NCBI RefSeq assembly: GCF_002027705.1
Contig: NZ_MBTG01000030.1
Coordinates: 1-64,000, forward strand
Length of the DNA stretch: 64,000 nt
Origin: Paenibacillus ferrarius
GTDB taxonomy: Bacteria > Bacillota > Bacilli > Paenibacillales > NBRC-103111
Reading direction: 5' to 3'
The position numbers were made by a program, and so were the translations under genes. Below the pieces are notes generated by a model. That model saw only the letters and a program-made list of their open reading frames with translations. It did not search any database and was not told the origin of the DNA. Of this stretch, positions 31,610-39,072 are shown piece by piece; the stretch's first letter is position 1, and each line of letters begins with the position of its first letter.

Positions 31610-32503
31610 ATGAAACAACCACGCATTCATCTTATTCTAGCAGTCTTTTTAATTATTATTTTGGCAGGCTGCGCCAAAGCCGCTACAACCAAAGAGGGGG
31701 CAGCCACCAATGCGCCCGCGACGACCACAGCACCAACCGCCAAAGCAGCGCCCAAAGTTGTCAAAGCAGCACTAAACACGGTTCCGGTGCCATTATTCAG
31801 CTTTCTGGATGAGAAGAATCAGCCAGCCGGCTTCATCATCGATTATCTGAAGGAATTGGAGAAAAAGCTGCCAGAATATAAATTCGAGTATGAATCGGTC
31901 GACAACGAAGGCCAATTGATCGGGACTGATACAGGCAAATATGCGTTTGCCGCTAACTTCTGGTTCAAGAATCCGGAACGGGAGAAAAAGTATTTGTACC
32001 CGCAGCAAGAGTTCGGCTATTCGATTACAGGTTTGGCGGTTAAACCAGATCGAGATGATATCAAAACGCTGGATGATCTGGTCGGCAAGAAATTAGTACC
32101 GATGAGCCCAGTCTCCGGGTTCCGTTATATTCTGAAAGATTACAATTTGAAACACCCGGGGAAGGAAATCAAAGTCGAGGATGTTGACAAGACGACGCCG
32201 GCCGATGACTTGAAGCTAGTGGAATCAGGCAAGTACGATGCGCATTTGCTGAACATCAACCATTTCGAAGATGCCGTGAAGAAGTTGAATTTGAACTTGA
32301 AGATTGGCGGCGTTATCTCCAAAGAGCCGGTATATTTCATTTTTAATAAAAATCAAACAGAACTTGCCCAGAAGGTGGATGCAGCCACGACAGAACTGAT
32401 TAAGGACGGCAGTTTGTCGAAACTTTCGGAGAAATGGTTCAAAGTCGATGTATTCAAAAGCCTGGAGTTCGTGCAGCAGGGCTATAAGTTCCGCAAGGAA
32501 TAA
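31610..32503 (+). CDS. ABC transporter substrate-binding lipoprotein, polar amino acid type
   Basis: A 297-residue lipoprotein with signal segment LILAVFLIIILAGC (lipobox LAGC, Cys21), then a Thr/Ala-rich linker to about residue 48, and a family 3 solute-binding domain: VPVPLFSFLDEKNQPAGFII, DYLKELEKKLPEYKFEYE, LVGKKLVPMSPVSGFRY, LIKDGSLSKLSEKWFKVD. The ATP-independent domain order is that of cystine/amino acid receptors such as TcyJ/TcyK. AGGAGG lies before ATG 31610. With the upstream monooxygenases it suggests uptake of a sulfur- or nitrogen-containing amino acid derivative. Confidence 0.88.
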   Translation: MKQPRIHLILAVFLIIILAGCAKAATTKEGAATNAPATTTAPTAKAAPKVVKAALNTVPVPLFSFLDEKNQPAGFIIDYLKELEKKLPEYKFEYESVDNEGQLIGTDTGKYAFAANFWFKNPEREKKYLYPQQEFGYSITGLAVKPDRDDIKTLDDLVGKKLVPMSPVSGFRYILKDYNLKHPGKEIKVEDVDKTTPADDLKLVESGKYDAHLLNINHFEDAVKKLNLNLKIGGVISKEPVYFIFNKNQTELAQKVDAATTELIKDGSLSKLSEKWFKVDVFKSLEFVQQGYKFRKE

Positions 32504-32524
32504 CCTGAGAGGAGTGGGTCCGGA

Positions 32525-33211
32525 ATGGAAACAACGCTGAATTTGGTCCTGCGAATCGCCCAGAGATTGCCTGTCACGCTGACGATTCTGCTGGCCTCTC
32601 TCCTGTTCGGCTTATTGCTCGGGTTGGTAATTGCGCTTGCCCGTATTCAGAAAAACAAATATCTGTATGGGCTTGCTACGATTTATTTATCTTTCATGCG
32701 GTGTACACCAACTATCGTTCAACTGTTTCTCGTCTATTACGGACTTCCGCAGCTGCTGAGTCTATTCGGTATTGATGTGAATAGCTGGAATAAAATGATT
32801 TTTGCTGTTATCACCTTTTCACTGCACAGTTCGGCGTTCTTCTCCGAGGTCATTCGCTCATCCTATCTGGCCGTAGGCAGCGGGCAGCAGGAGGCGGCAT
32901 ACAGCATCGGCATGACTTACGGGCAGTCGCTTAGACGGATCATTTTGCCCCAGGCATTTGGGATCGCGATTCCTAACTTGGGCAACAACGTCATCATTTT
33001 ATTAAAAGAAACATCGCTGGCCTTTTCCATCGGCATCATTGACCTCATGGGTCAGGTGCAGATTATTCTGGGGAATAATTATGGCAAAAATACGTTTCAA
33101 GTGTATATCCTGGTTTCCCTGATCTACTGGATTATCAGCATTCTCATCGAGAGAGGGTTCCGGATCATGGAAAGAAACTATAAAAAAGGCCATATCAGTA
33201 TTGCCGGATAA
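32525..33211 (+). CDS. ABC transporter permease, polar amino acid type (first)
   Basis: A 228-residue inner-membrane protein with about five helices. It has the HisM/TcyL signatures: LLFGLLLGLVIALARIQK, YLSFMRCTPTIVQLFLVYYG near residues 53-75, and the EAA loop QQEAAYSIGMTYGQSLRRII, then LPQAFGIAIPNLGN, which contacts the ATPase. AGAGGAGTGG precedes ATG 32525. It likely pairs with the next permease as a heterodimer. Confidence 0.9.
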   Translation: METTLNLVLRIAQRLPVTLTILLASLLFGLLLGLVIALARIQKNKYLYGLATIYLSFMRCTPTIVQLFLVYYGLPQLLSLFGIDVNSWNKMIFAVITFSLHSSAFFSEVIRSSYLAVGSGQQEAAYSIGMTYGQSLRRIILPQAFGIAIPNLGNNVIILLKETSLAFSIGIIDLMGQVQIILGNNYGKNTFQVYILVSLIYWIISILIERGFRIMERNYKKGHISIAG

Positions 33212-33231
33212 AGAGAAGGGAGGGGGCTGCT

Positions 33232-33945
33232 TTGGTTGAATTCAGTTTAGCTTTTGCCATCGAGAAATTCCCGGAGGTTTTGAAGGGCGTCCCTTCCATG
33301 CTGTTCGTCGCGATCATCTCGATGCTTCTGGGAACTTTGCTGGGCTCTGTTATTGCCTTGTGCCGCATATATAAAGTGCCTGTGTTGAATAAGGCGGGGG
33401 CCTTGTATGTCTCCTTCATACGCGGAACTCCCCTGCTGGTACAGCTCTACGTGGTCTTCTACGGTACGCCGCTGCTCGTTGATATTCTCAATGAAAAGTG
33501 GGGATGGCACATTCCGCTGCAGGATATGTCGCCACTAGCCATCGCGCTGCTTGCTTTCACGATTAATTCAGCGGCTTATCAGTCAGAAGTGATTCGCGGG
33601 GCGCTGAGCAACATCGAAATCGGCCAGATGGAGGCGGCACAGTCGATCGGCATGACGACGTCTCAGGCCCTGACGCGGATTATCGCGCCGCAGGCATTCG
33701 TTACGGCACTTCCCAATTTGGGCAATATTTTTATTAATTTAATCAAAGGGACTTCGCTGGCTTTTGCGATCAAAGTGATTGAGGTCATGGCTCAAGCGAA
33801 AATTGTGGCGGGCGATGGCTATCGCTATTTGGAAATGTATTTTGATGCGTCTATTATTTATTGGGTTATCTGCTGGGGCTGCGAGCGGTTATTCCGCTGG
33901 CTGGAGACCCGGTATAGCCGTCATGAGAAACGAATAACCGTATAA
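33232..33945 (+). CDS. ABC transporter permease, polar amino acid type (second)
   Basis: A 237-residue paralogue of the preceding permease: LLGTLLGSVIALCRIYKVPV, YVSFIRGTPLLVQLYVVFYG, EAA loop QMEAAQSIGMTTSQALTRII, then APQAFVTALPNLGN. TTG 33232 follows GGGAGGGGG. No ABC ATPase gene follows: the operon ends at a terminator 12 bases downstream and upp is next. The ATPase must come from elsewhere in the genome or be shared with another importer. Confidence 0.9.
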   Translation: MVEFSLAFAIEKFPEVLKGVPSMLFVAIISMLLGTLLGSVIALCRIYKVPVLNKAGALYVSFIRGTPLLVQLYVVFYGTPLLVDILNEKWGWHIPLQDMSPLAIALLAFTINSAAYQSEVIRGALSNIEIGQMEAAQSIGMTTSQALTRIIAPQAFVTALPNLGNIFINLIKGTSLAFAIKVIEVMAQAKIVAGDGYRYLEMYFDASIIYWVICWGCERLFRWLETRYSRHEKRITV

Positions 33946-33955
33946 GCGGCAATAA

Positions 33956-33998
33956 AGCGAACCGTCTGAGATTCTTCTGTCTCGGTACGGTTTTTCGC
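33956..33998 (+). terminator. Terminator of the monooxygenase-importer operon
   Basis: GCGAACCGT / ACGGTTTTTCGC outer stem with inner GAGA / TCTC and a five-T run. Confidence 0.8.
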
Positions 33999-34045
33999 GC
34001 TGTCCGGGGATGTTTGGTTTTTCAGAGGATAAGTTGGATAACATA

Positions 34046-34054
34046 TGATATAAT
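34046..34054 (+). promoter_or_regulatory. Extended -10 promoter of upp
   Basis: TGATATAAT, a perfect -10 with TG extension, 75 bases before upp; no good -35 is visible. Confidence 0.5.
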
Positions 34055-34128
34055 GGACGAGGTTTGTCGTACAATGACGCTAATTTTTGCAAAATACATA
34101 GAAAATGAAGCAATTTTAGGAGGAAATT

Positions 34129-34758
34129 ATGGGGAAGTTATTTATTTGTGATCATCCGCTTATTCAGCATAAGCTTACCTATATTCGGGATGAGAATACG
34201 AAAACGAAGGATTTTAGAGAACTGGTTGATGAAGTTGCAACTTTAATGGTTTATGAGATTACGAGAAACCTGCCGCTTGAGCATGTACAAGTGAAAACGC
34301 CCGTAACCACGGCAGATTGCCGAATTATTTCGGGAAGAATGTTAGGTTTAATTCCGATTCTACGAGCTGGCCTAGGTATGGTTGATGGCGTCTTGAAGCT
34401 AATGCCTGCTGCCAAAGTGGGACATGTTGGCCTTTACCGTGATCCTGACACGCTTCAGCCTGTCGAGTATTATGTGAAGCTGCCTACGGATGTGCTGGAA
34501 CGTGAGTTGATCGTCATTGATCCTATGTTGGCGACCGGCGGTTCGGCGAATATGGCTATTGAAGTGCTTAAGCGCAGAGGTTGTACGCAAATGAAGCTGA
34601 TGTGTTTGATCGCTGCACCAGAAGGAATCAAGGCCGTTCAACAAGAGCATCCTGACGTGGATATCTATGTAGCAGCTGTTGATGACTATTTAAATGATCA
34701 TGGCTATATTGTACCAGGGCTCGGAGACGCGGGAGATCGTCTGTTCGGCACGAAGTAA
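34129..34758 (+). CDS. upp: Uracil phosphoribosyltransferase
   Basis: Salvages uracil to UMP with PRPP. The 209 residues contain LRAGLGMVDGVLKLMPAAKV, the PRPP loop VIDPMLATGGSANMAIEVLK and the uracil-binding C-terminus YIVPGLGDAGDRLFGTK. TAGGAGG precedes ATG 34129. The gene usually sits between glyA and the atp operon in Bacilli, as here apart from the inserted locus. No PyrR-binding leader was seen. Confidence 0.98.
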   Translation: MGKLFICDHPLIQHKLTYIRDENTKTKDFRELVDEVATLMVYEITRNLPLEHVQVKTPVTTADCRIISGRMLGLIPILRAGLGMVDGVLKLMPAAKVGHVGLYRDPDTLQPVEYYVKLPTDVLERELIVIDPMLATGGSANMAIEVLKRRGCTQMKLMCLIAAPEGIKAVQQEHPDVDIYVAAVDDYLNDHGYIVPGLGDAGDRLFGTK

Positions 34759-34761
34759 TTT

Positions 34762-34925
34762 GGCAAAGCTGACGAAGTGAACTTTCTGGCAGAAAGCTCA
34801 GTCAAAGCTTACGGAGTGAGTTTTCGCACGCAAAGTTCAGCTAATGCTTACGAAGAAAGCTTTGCTGTGCAAAGCTCAGCCTATGCTTACGAAGAAAGCT
34901 TTCCTACGGAAAGCTCTAAGGGGAG
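34762..34925 (+). repeat. Tandem array of four ~40-bp hairpin repeats before wecB
   Basis: Units at about 34762-34803, 34804-34843, 34844-34883 and 34884-34925. Each has the plan GCTTACGAAG, a few bases, then a short hairpin such as AAGCTTTGC-TGT-GCAAAGCT, then CAGCCTAT or CTAAGGGGAG. The last unit runs straight into the wecB ribosome binding site. Single relatives occur before atpZ, atpC and nuoI. Confidence 0.8.
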
Positions 34926-34934
34926 AGAAAACCG

Positions 34935-36071
34935 ATGAAACGTCTTAAAGTGATTACGATCTTCGGCACGAGACCCGAAGCGATTAAAATGGCTCCGCTG
35001 ATTTTGGAGCTGGAGAAGCACCCTGAGCAGATTGAATCGCTTGTTTGCGTAACCGCACAGCATCGTCAAATGCTTGACCAAGTGCTGGAAATTTTCAAAA
35101 TCACGCCTAACTTTGACCTCAATGTGATGAAGGATCGCCAAACGTTGAATGAGATTACAATGCGTGTGCTTCAAGGTTTGGAGCCGGTGTTTCAAGAGGC
35201 GAAGCCCGACTTGATTCTCGTGCACGGCGATACTTTGACTACGTTCCTAGCGAGCTATGCGGCGTTCATGCAGCAAATCCAAGTAGGACACGTAGAAGCG
35301 GGTCTTCGCACGTGGAACAAAATGTCGCCATACCCGGAGGAAATGAACCGTCAACTAACGGGCGTTTTGGCAGATCTTCATTTTGCGCCAACGCAGCAGT
35401 CCGCAGACAATCTGCGTAAGGAAAATAAATCCGAGTCGCAAATTTATGTGACCGGCAATACGGTAACGGATGTATTTAAATACACTGTTAAAGAGAACTT
35501 CAACCACCCAGTTCTGGAGTGGGCGGCAGGACGCAAGCTCATCTTGATGACGGCGCATCGCCGTGAAGCTCAAGGAGAGCCGCATCGCCAAATTTTCCGA
35601 GCTGTGAAGCGGATCGCTGATGAGTTCGACGATATTGCGATTGTTTATCCGGTGCATCCAAGCCCGGCGGTTAAAGAGCCTGCGCATGAGATTCTTGGGA
35701 ATCACCCACGCATCAAGCTGGTAGAACCCTTTGACGCAAGTGAGTTCCATAACTTCTATCCGCATACCCATATGATCCTGACGGATTCGGGTGGGCTTCA
35801 AGAGGAAGCGCCGTCTTTTGGCGTGCCCGTTCTTGTTCTGCGTGATACCACAGAGCGTCCGGAAGGCATTCAAGCAGGCACGTTGGAGCTTGTCGGTACC
35901 GATGAGGAGAAAGTCTACGAGCGCGCTCGCGCCCTGCTGACGGACCCCGAATTGTACAGCAAAATGAGCCAAGCTGCCAATCCTTATGGGGATGGCAGAG
36001 CGTCCGAACGTATCGTCCAAGCGATTCTCCATCACTTCGGCAAGACCTCCGAACGGCCTGAAACATTCTAA
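34935..36071 (+). CDS. wecB: UDP-N-acetylglucosamine 2-epimerase (non-hydrolysing)
   Basis: Interconverts UDP-GlcNAc and UDP-ManNAc for teichoic acid linkage units or other surface polymers. The 378 residues contain VITIFGTRPEAIKMAPLI at the N-terminus, VHGDTLTTFLASYAAF, VGHVEAGLRTWNKMSPYPEE, TAHRREAQGEP and LTDSGGLQEEAPSFGVPVLV with the GGLQEE nucleotide site. It is also called mnaA. GGGGAGAG precedes ATG 34935. It has its own terminator before the atp promoter. Confidence 0.96.
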   Translation: MKRLKVITIFGTRPEAIKMAPLILELEKHPEQIESLVCVTAQHRQMLDQVLEIFKITPNFDLNVMKDRQTLNEITMRVLQGLEPVFQEAKPDLILVHGDTLTTFLASYAAFMQQIQVGHVEAGLRTWNKMSPYPEEMNRQLTGVLADLHFAPTQQSADNLRKENKSESQIYVTGNTVTDVFKYTVKENFNHPVLEWAAGRKLILMTAHRREAQGEPHRQIFRAVKRIADEFDDIAIVYPVHPSPAVKEPAHEILGNHPRIKLVEPFDASEFHNFYPHTHMILTDSGGLQEEAPSFGVPVLVLRDTTERPEGIQAGTLELVGTDEEKVYERARALLTDPELYSKMSQAANPYGDGRASERIVQAILHHFGKTSERPETF

Positions 36072-36130
36072 CCGTGACAAAATCATGACAAACGCTACAG
36101 CGTACAGTTCGACTGTTTGGTTTGGAAACT

Positions 36131-36169
36131 GGCAAACCCTAGAGCCGCAAGGCTCTGAGGGGTTTTGTG
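36131..36169 (+). terminator. Terminator of wecB
   Basis: AAACCCTAGAGCC-GCAA-GGCTCTGAGGGGTTTT, a long stem with an ideal tetraloop. Confidence 0.85.
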
Positions 36170-36195
36170 AAAAGTCACAAATGAAGTTCTGTCAA

Positions 36196-36225
36196 TTGAC
36201 AAACCTTGCATGGCTTCGATACAAT
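36196..36225 (+). promoter_or_regulatory. Promoter of the ATP synthase operon
   Basis: TTGACA at 36196-36201, 18-base spacer, TACAAT at 36220-36225. Confidence 0.75.
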
Positions 36226-36249
36226 GAATGAGGATTCGTAGCACGATGT

Positions 36250-36290
36250 CTACGAAGCGGGTTTTCCATGCGGAAAACGCTCAGGAGGGT
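36250..36290 (+). repeat. Hairpin repeat merging into the atpZ ribosome binding site
   Basis: TCTACGAAGCGG, then GTTTTCC-ATGC-GGAAAAC, then GCTCAGGAGGG. Same plan as the array before wecB. Confidence 0.65.
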
Positions 36291-36293
36291 GCG

Positions 36294-36515
36294 ATGAAAC
36301 GGCCAAATTCCAATGATAATCCATGGCGGGCAGTAGCCCTAACTAGTGCAATTGGCATCGACCTCGTAGTCTGTTTGGCAGCCGGGTATTTCTTCGGCGA
36401 TTGGTTGAGTCACACGCTAGGGGGACAGCTCTGGTTGTTAGGCGGGTTCTTGCTTGGGCTTGTAACCGGAATCATTAGCATTTACTTCATGATAAAGCAG
36501 TACGGAGGGCTATAA
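36294..36515 (+). CDS. atpZ: AtpZ/AtpI-family protein
   Basis: A 73-residue membrane protein with two helices (AVALTSAIGIDLVVCLAAGYFF and LWLLGGFLLGLVTGIISIYF region). It belongs to the small gene pair at the head of many atp operons, implicated in Mg uptake or c-ring assembly. ATG 36294 is chosen because AGGAGGGT ends just ahead; a frame extending back to 36228 would cross the hairpin repeat. It overlaps atpI by one base (TAATG). Confidence 0.8.
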   Translation: MKRPNSNDNPWRAVALTSAIGIDLVVCLAAGYFFGDWLSHTLGGQLWLLGGFLLGLVTGIISIYFMIKQYGGL

Positions 36516-36895
36516 TGGATGACTTTTCAGCCACTCTGAAAACGGTTCAAAATGTGTTTCTTTTTTTCTTATCCTTTTGTTTGGCTGCATGGGCGCTTCT
36601 TGTCGATTACCGAGTTTACATTGCCGGGATCATGCTTGGATCTTTAGCGAGTATGGTGAACGCAAGGTATCTAGCATGGAAGATTAACAAGTTGGCAGCA
36701 GCTGCGATAGAGCAGAAGGGCCGCAAAGTGCCCCTTGGTTTTCTGACAAGAGCAGCAATTGCTGGTTTCGCAGGATTGGTTGCCGTCCGGTATCCAGAAC
36801 ACATCGCGCTACCCACGACGATCGTTGGATACTTTTTTGCTCAATTGGCAACACTCGTACTGGGTATTCTTTCTATTAGAAAGTCTAAGAAGTAA
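36515..36895 (+). CDS. atpI: ATP synthase subunit I
   Basis: A 126-residue membrane protein with four hydrophobic segments, typical of the AtpI assembly factor thought to help form the c-ring. GSLASMVNARYLAWKINKL is the recognisable central loop. ATG 36515 overlaps the preceding stop and GGAGGG lies upstream inside the neighbour. Confidence 0.85.
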   Translation: MDDFSATLKTVQNVFLFFLSFCLAAWALLVDYRVYIAGIMLGSLASMVNARYLAWKINKLAAAAIEQKGRKVPLGFLTRAAIAGFAGLVAVRYPEHIALPTTIVGYFFAQLATLVLGILSIRKSKK

Positions 36896-36932
36896 TTCCA
36901 CGATGTAACTTCAATGGATGAAAGGGGTGAAA

Positions 36933-37640
36933 ATGGAAAATATGGAACATAAGGTACCAGAGTTTGAGTGGTTAGGTATTCATTTCGATGCATCGGCACT
37001 CATGATGATCGGGATTACCACAGTTATCGTGCTTATCCTAGCGATTGCAGGAGCTAGAAAAGCATCTGTAACGAATCCTTCGAAATTGCAAAATTTCATG
37101 GAATGGGCGATTGAGTTTGTAGAGGGCATTATTGGAAGCACAATCGGTTCCAAGCATGGCAAAGGCTTTATTGCACTTGGTCTTACGCTTATCATGTACA
37201 TCTTTATCGGCAACATGCTCGGCCTTCCTTTCTCGATTGTGACGGAAGATCATGTGTCATGGTGGAAGTCACCGACAGCTGATATCGCTGTAACAGGAGC
37301 GCTAACGGTTATCGTTATCGTACTAAGTCACTTCTTAGGGATCACACGTAACACGAAGCATTATTTCGCGCATTACTTTGAGTTCAAAGGGGCAATGTTG
37401 ATCCTTCATTTAATTGAAGTTGTATCCAAGCCGCTTACACTCGCGTTCCGTCTTTACGGTAATATCTATGCAGGTGAAATCATGATATCTGTCATCATGG
37501 GATTAGGCGCGGTGGGTATTGTGCCTCTCGTTGCATGGCAGGGCTTTAGTGTGTTCGTTGGTGCAATCCAAGCCTTCGTATTCACGATGCTGACTATGGT
37601 TTATATCTCGCAAACGTTGATTCACGAAGAAAAGCATTAA
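36933..37640 (+). CDS. atpB: ATP synthase subunit a
   Basis: Stator subunit of the Fo proton channel. The 235 residues have about six helices. The essential Arg lies in KPLTLAFRLYGNIYAGEIM, and the C-terminal helix (FVGAIQAFVFTMLTMVYISQ) is typical. ATG 36933 with AAAGGGG ahead is preferred; ATG 36918 lies upstream of this ribosome binding site. Confidence 0.95.
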   Translation: MENMEHKVPEFEWLGIHFDASALMMIGITTVIVLILAIAGARKASVTNPSKLQNFMEWAIEFVEGIIGSTIGSKHGKGFIALGLTLIMYIFIGNMLGLPFSIVTEDHVSWWKSPTADIAVTGALTVIVIVLSHFLGITRNTKHYFAHYFEFKGAMLILHLIEVVSKPLTLAFRLYGNIYAGEIMISVIMGLGAVGIVPLVAWQGFSVFVGAIQAFVFTMLTMVYISQTLIHEEKH

Positions 37641-37718
37641 GTATTAGACTTACCTCGGGAAGTCTCGAGTCACTTATAAAACAAAACAAACTTATCAGTT
37701 TAGAGGAGGATTTTATCA

Positions 37719-37943
37719 ATGGGAGCAATAGCATTAGTAGCAGCAGGTATCGTATTCGGTTTGGGAGCACTAGGTGCAGGTATTGGTAACGGTTTGATCG
37801 TAGGTCGTGCATTGGAAGGTATTTCCCGTCAACCAGAACTTCGTGGTACGCTTCAAACAACAATGTTTATCGGGGTAGGTCTAGTAGAGGCAATGCCAGT
37901 CGTTGCATTAGTTCTTGCATTCTTGTTCATGGCAAAAGCTTAA
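37719..37943 (+). CDS. atpE: ATP synthase subunit c
   Basis: A 74-residue helical hairpin that forms the rotor ring. Helix 1 has the GxGxGxGxG-like LGALGAGIGNGLIVG, the polar loop is RQPEL, and the ion-binding carboxylate is Glu57 in GLVEAMPV. The residues around it do not match the sodium-binding signature, so proton coupling is expected. TAGAGGAGG precedes ATG 37719. Confidence 0.97.
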   Translation: MGAIALVAAGIVFGLGALGAGIGNGLIVGRALEGISRQPELRGTLQTTMFIGVGLVEAMPVVALVLAFLFMAKA

Positions 37944-38024
37944 GAAATAATCGTTTGGCGTTGATGGCTATAGTTGCCACCACGCCTTCGTTTTGCCTAC
38001 GTTATCAGAAGGGAGTGACGTTAC

Positions 38025-38510
38025 TTGCATATTGAATGGTCCACTTTTTTTATACAAATTATCGCGTTTTTGATTCTGTATGTGTTGCTTTCCAAATTTG
38101 CGTTCGGTCCTCTGTTTGGCATGATGGAGAAACGCAGACAATTGGTGAAAGATCAAATTCAAACAGCTGAAGCGAGCCGCAAGCAAGCTGATCAATTGTT
38201 AGAGGAACAAAAGCAAGCGCTGCAACAAACTCGTAAGGAAGCTTACGATATCATTGAGCAAGCGAAGCATACAGGTTCCAAACAAGCTGATGATATTATT
38301 CATGCTGCTAGCGCAGAAGCTAACCGTCTGAAAGACGAAGCATTGAAAGATATCGAAAATGAGAAGAACAAAGCGGTTGCCGCTCTTCGCAGCCAAGTTG
38401 GCGCGATGTCCGTTCTAATCGCATCCAAAATTATTGAGAAACAAATCGATGAGAAGTCACAAGAAGAACTGGTTGAGCATTACCTCAAAGAGGTAGGAGG
38501 CAACGTATGA
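38025..38510 (+). CDS. atpF: ATP synthase subunit b
   Basis: Peripheral stalk subunit, 161 residues: one N-terminal helix (TFFIQIIAFLILYVLLSKFAF), then a long charged coiled coil rich in Gln, Lys and Glu to the C-terminus. TTG 38025 with GGGAGTG upstream is the start. Its stop overlaps atpH as ATGA. Confidence 0.95.
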   Translation: MHIEWSTFFIQIIAFLILYVLLSKFAFGPLFGMMEKRRQLVKDQIQTAEASRKQADQLLEEQKQALQQTRKEAYDIIEQAKHTGSKQADDIIHAASAEANRLKDEALKDIENEKNKAVAALRSQVGAMSVLIASKIIEKQIDEKSQEELVEHYLKEVGGNV

Positions 38511-39040
38511 GTGACATCGTCGTAGCGAAGCGTTATGCCAAAGCTTTATTCGAAGTAGCGAAGGAACAAGGTATCATTTCCCAAGTTGAAGAAGAGCTGA
38601 AATCTGTAGCTAGTGCGATTAGGGACAATGCAGACTTGCAGAAGTTCCTGAACCATCCGAACATCGGGACTTCCGCGAAAACGGACCTGCTAAAGCAGAT
38701 TTTCGAAGGCAAAGTTTCCGAACCGGTGTGGAACACGCTGCTGGTCTTGATTGATAAAGGAAGACAATCGATTCTTTCAGCTTTACTTAACGACTACGTT
38801 AAGGTAGCCAATGAAGCACTAGGACAAGCGAGTGCTGTTGTTTACTCCGCTATTGCGTTAACGGATGCTCAAAAAGCTGAGATTGCTTCACATTTTAGCA
38901 AAGTAACAGGTAAAACGATTCGTGTTTCGAATGAAGTCGAGCCGAAATTGCTCGGTGGCGTTCAAGTGCGCATCGGTGATCGTTTATATGATGGAAGCTT
39001 GGCAGGCAAGTTGGATCGTTTGGCCAAAGCGTTAGTTTAA
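38507..39040 (+). CDS. atpH: ATP synthase subunit delta
   Basis: Links the peripheral stalk to F1. The 177 residues begin VAKRYAKALFEVAKEQG and end with VEPKLLGGVQVRIGDRLYDG, SLAGKLDRL, both standard for OSCP/delta. ATG 38507 overlaps atpF by four bases. Confidence 0.96.
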   Translation: MSDIVVAKRYAKALFEVAKEQGIISQVEEELKSVASAIRDNADLQKFLNHPNIGTSAKTDLLKQIFEGKVSEPVWNTLLVLIDKGRQSILSALLNDYVKVANEALGQASAVVYSAIALTDAQKAEIASHFSKVTGKTIRVSNEVEPKLLGGVQVRIGDRLYDGSLAGKLDRLAKALV

Positions 39041-39072
39041 CACAAGCACTGTAAGAATAGGGGTGAAGTTCG

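Noticed and set aside
34762..34925. CRISPR-like tandem repeats
   Set aside because: Units are hairpins about 40 bp long without unique spacers of constant length, and no cas genes are near.
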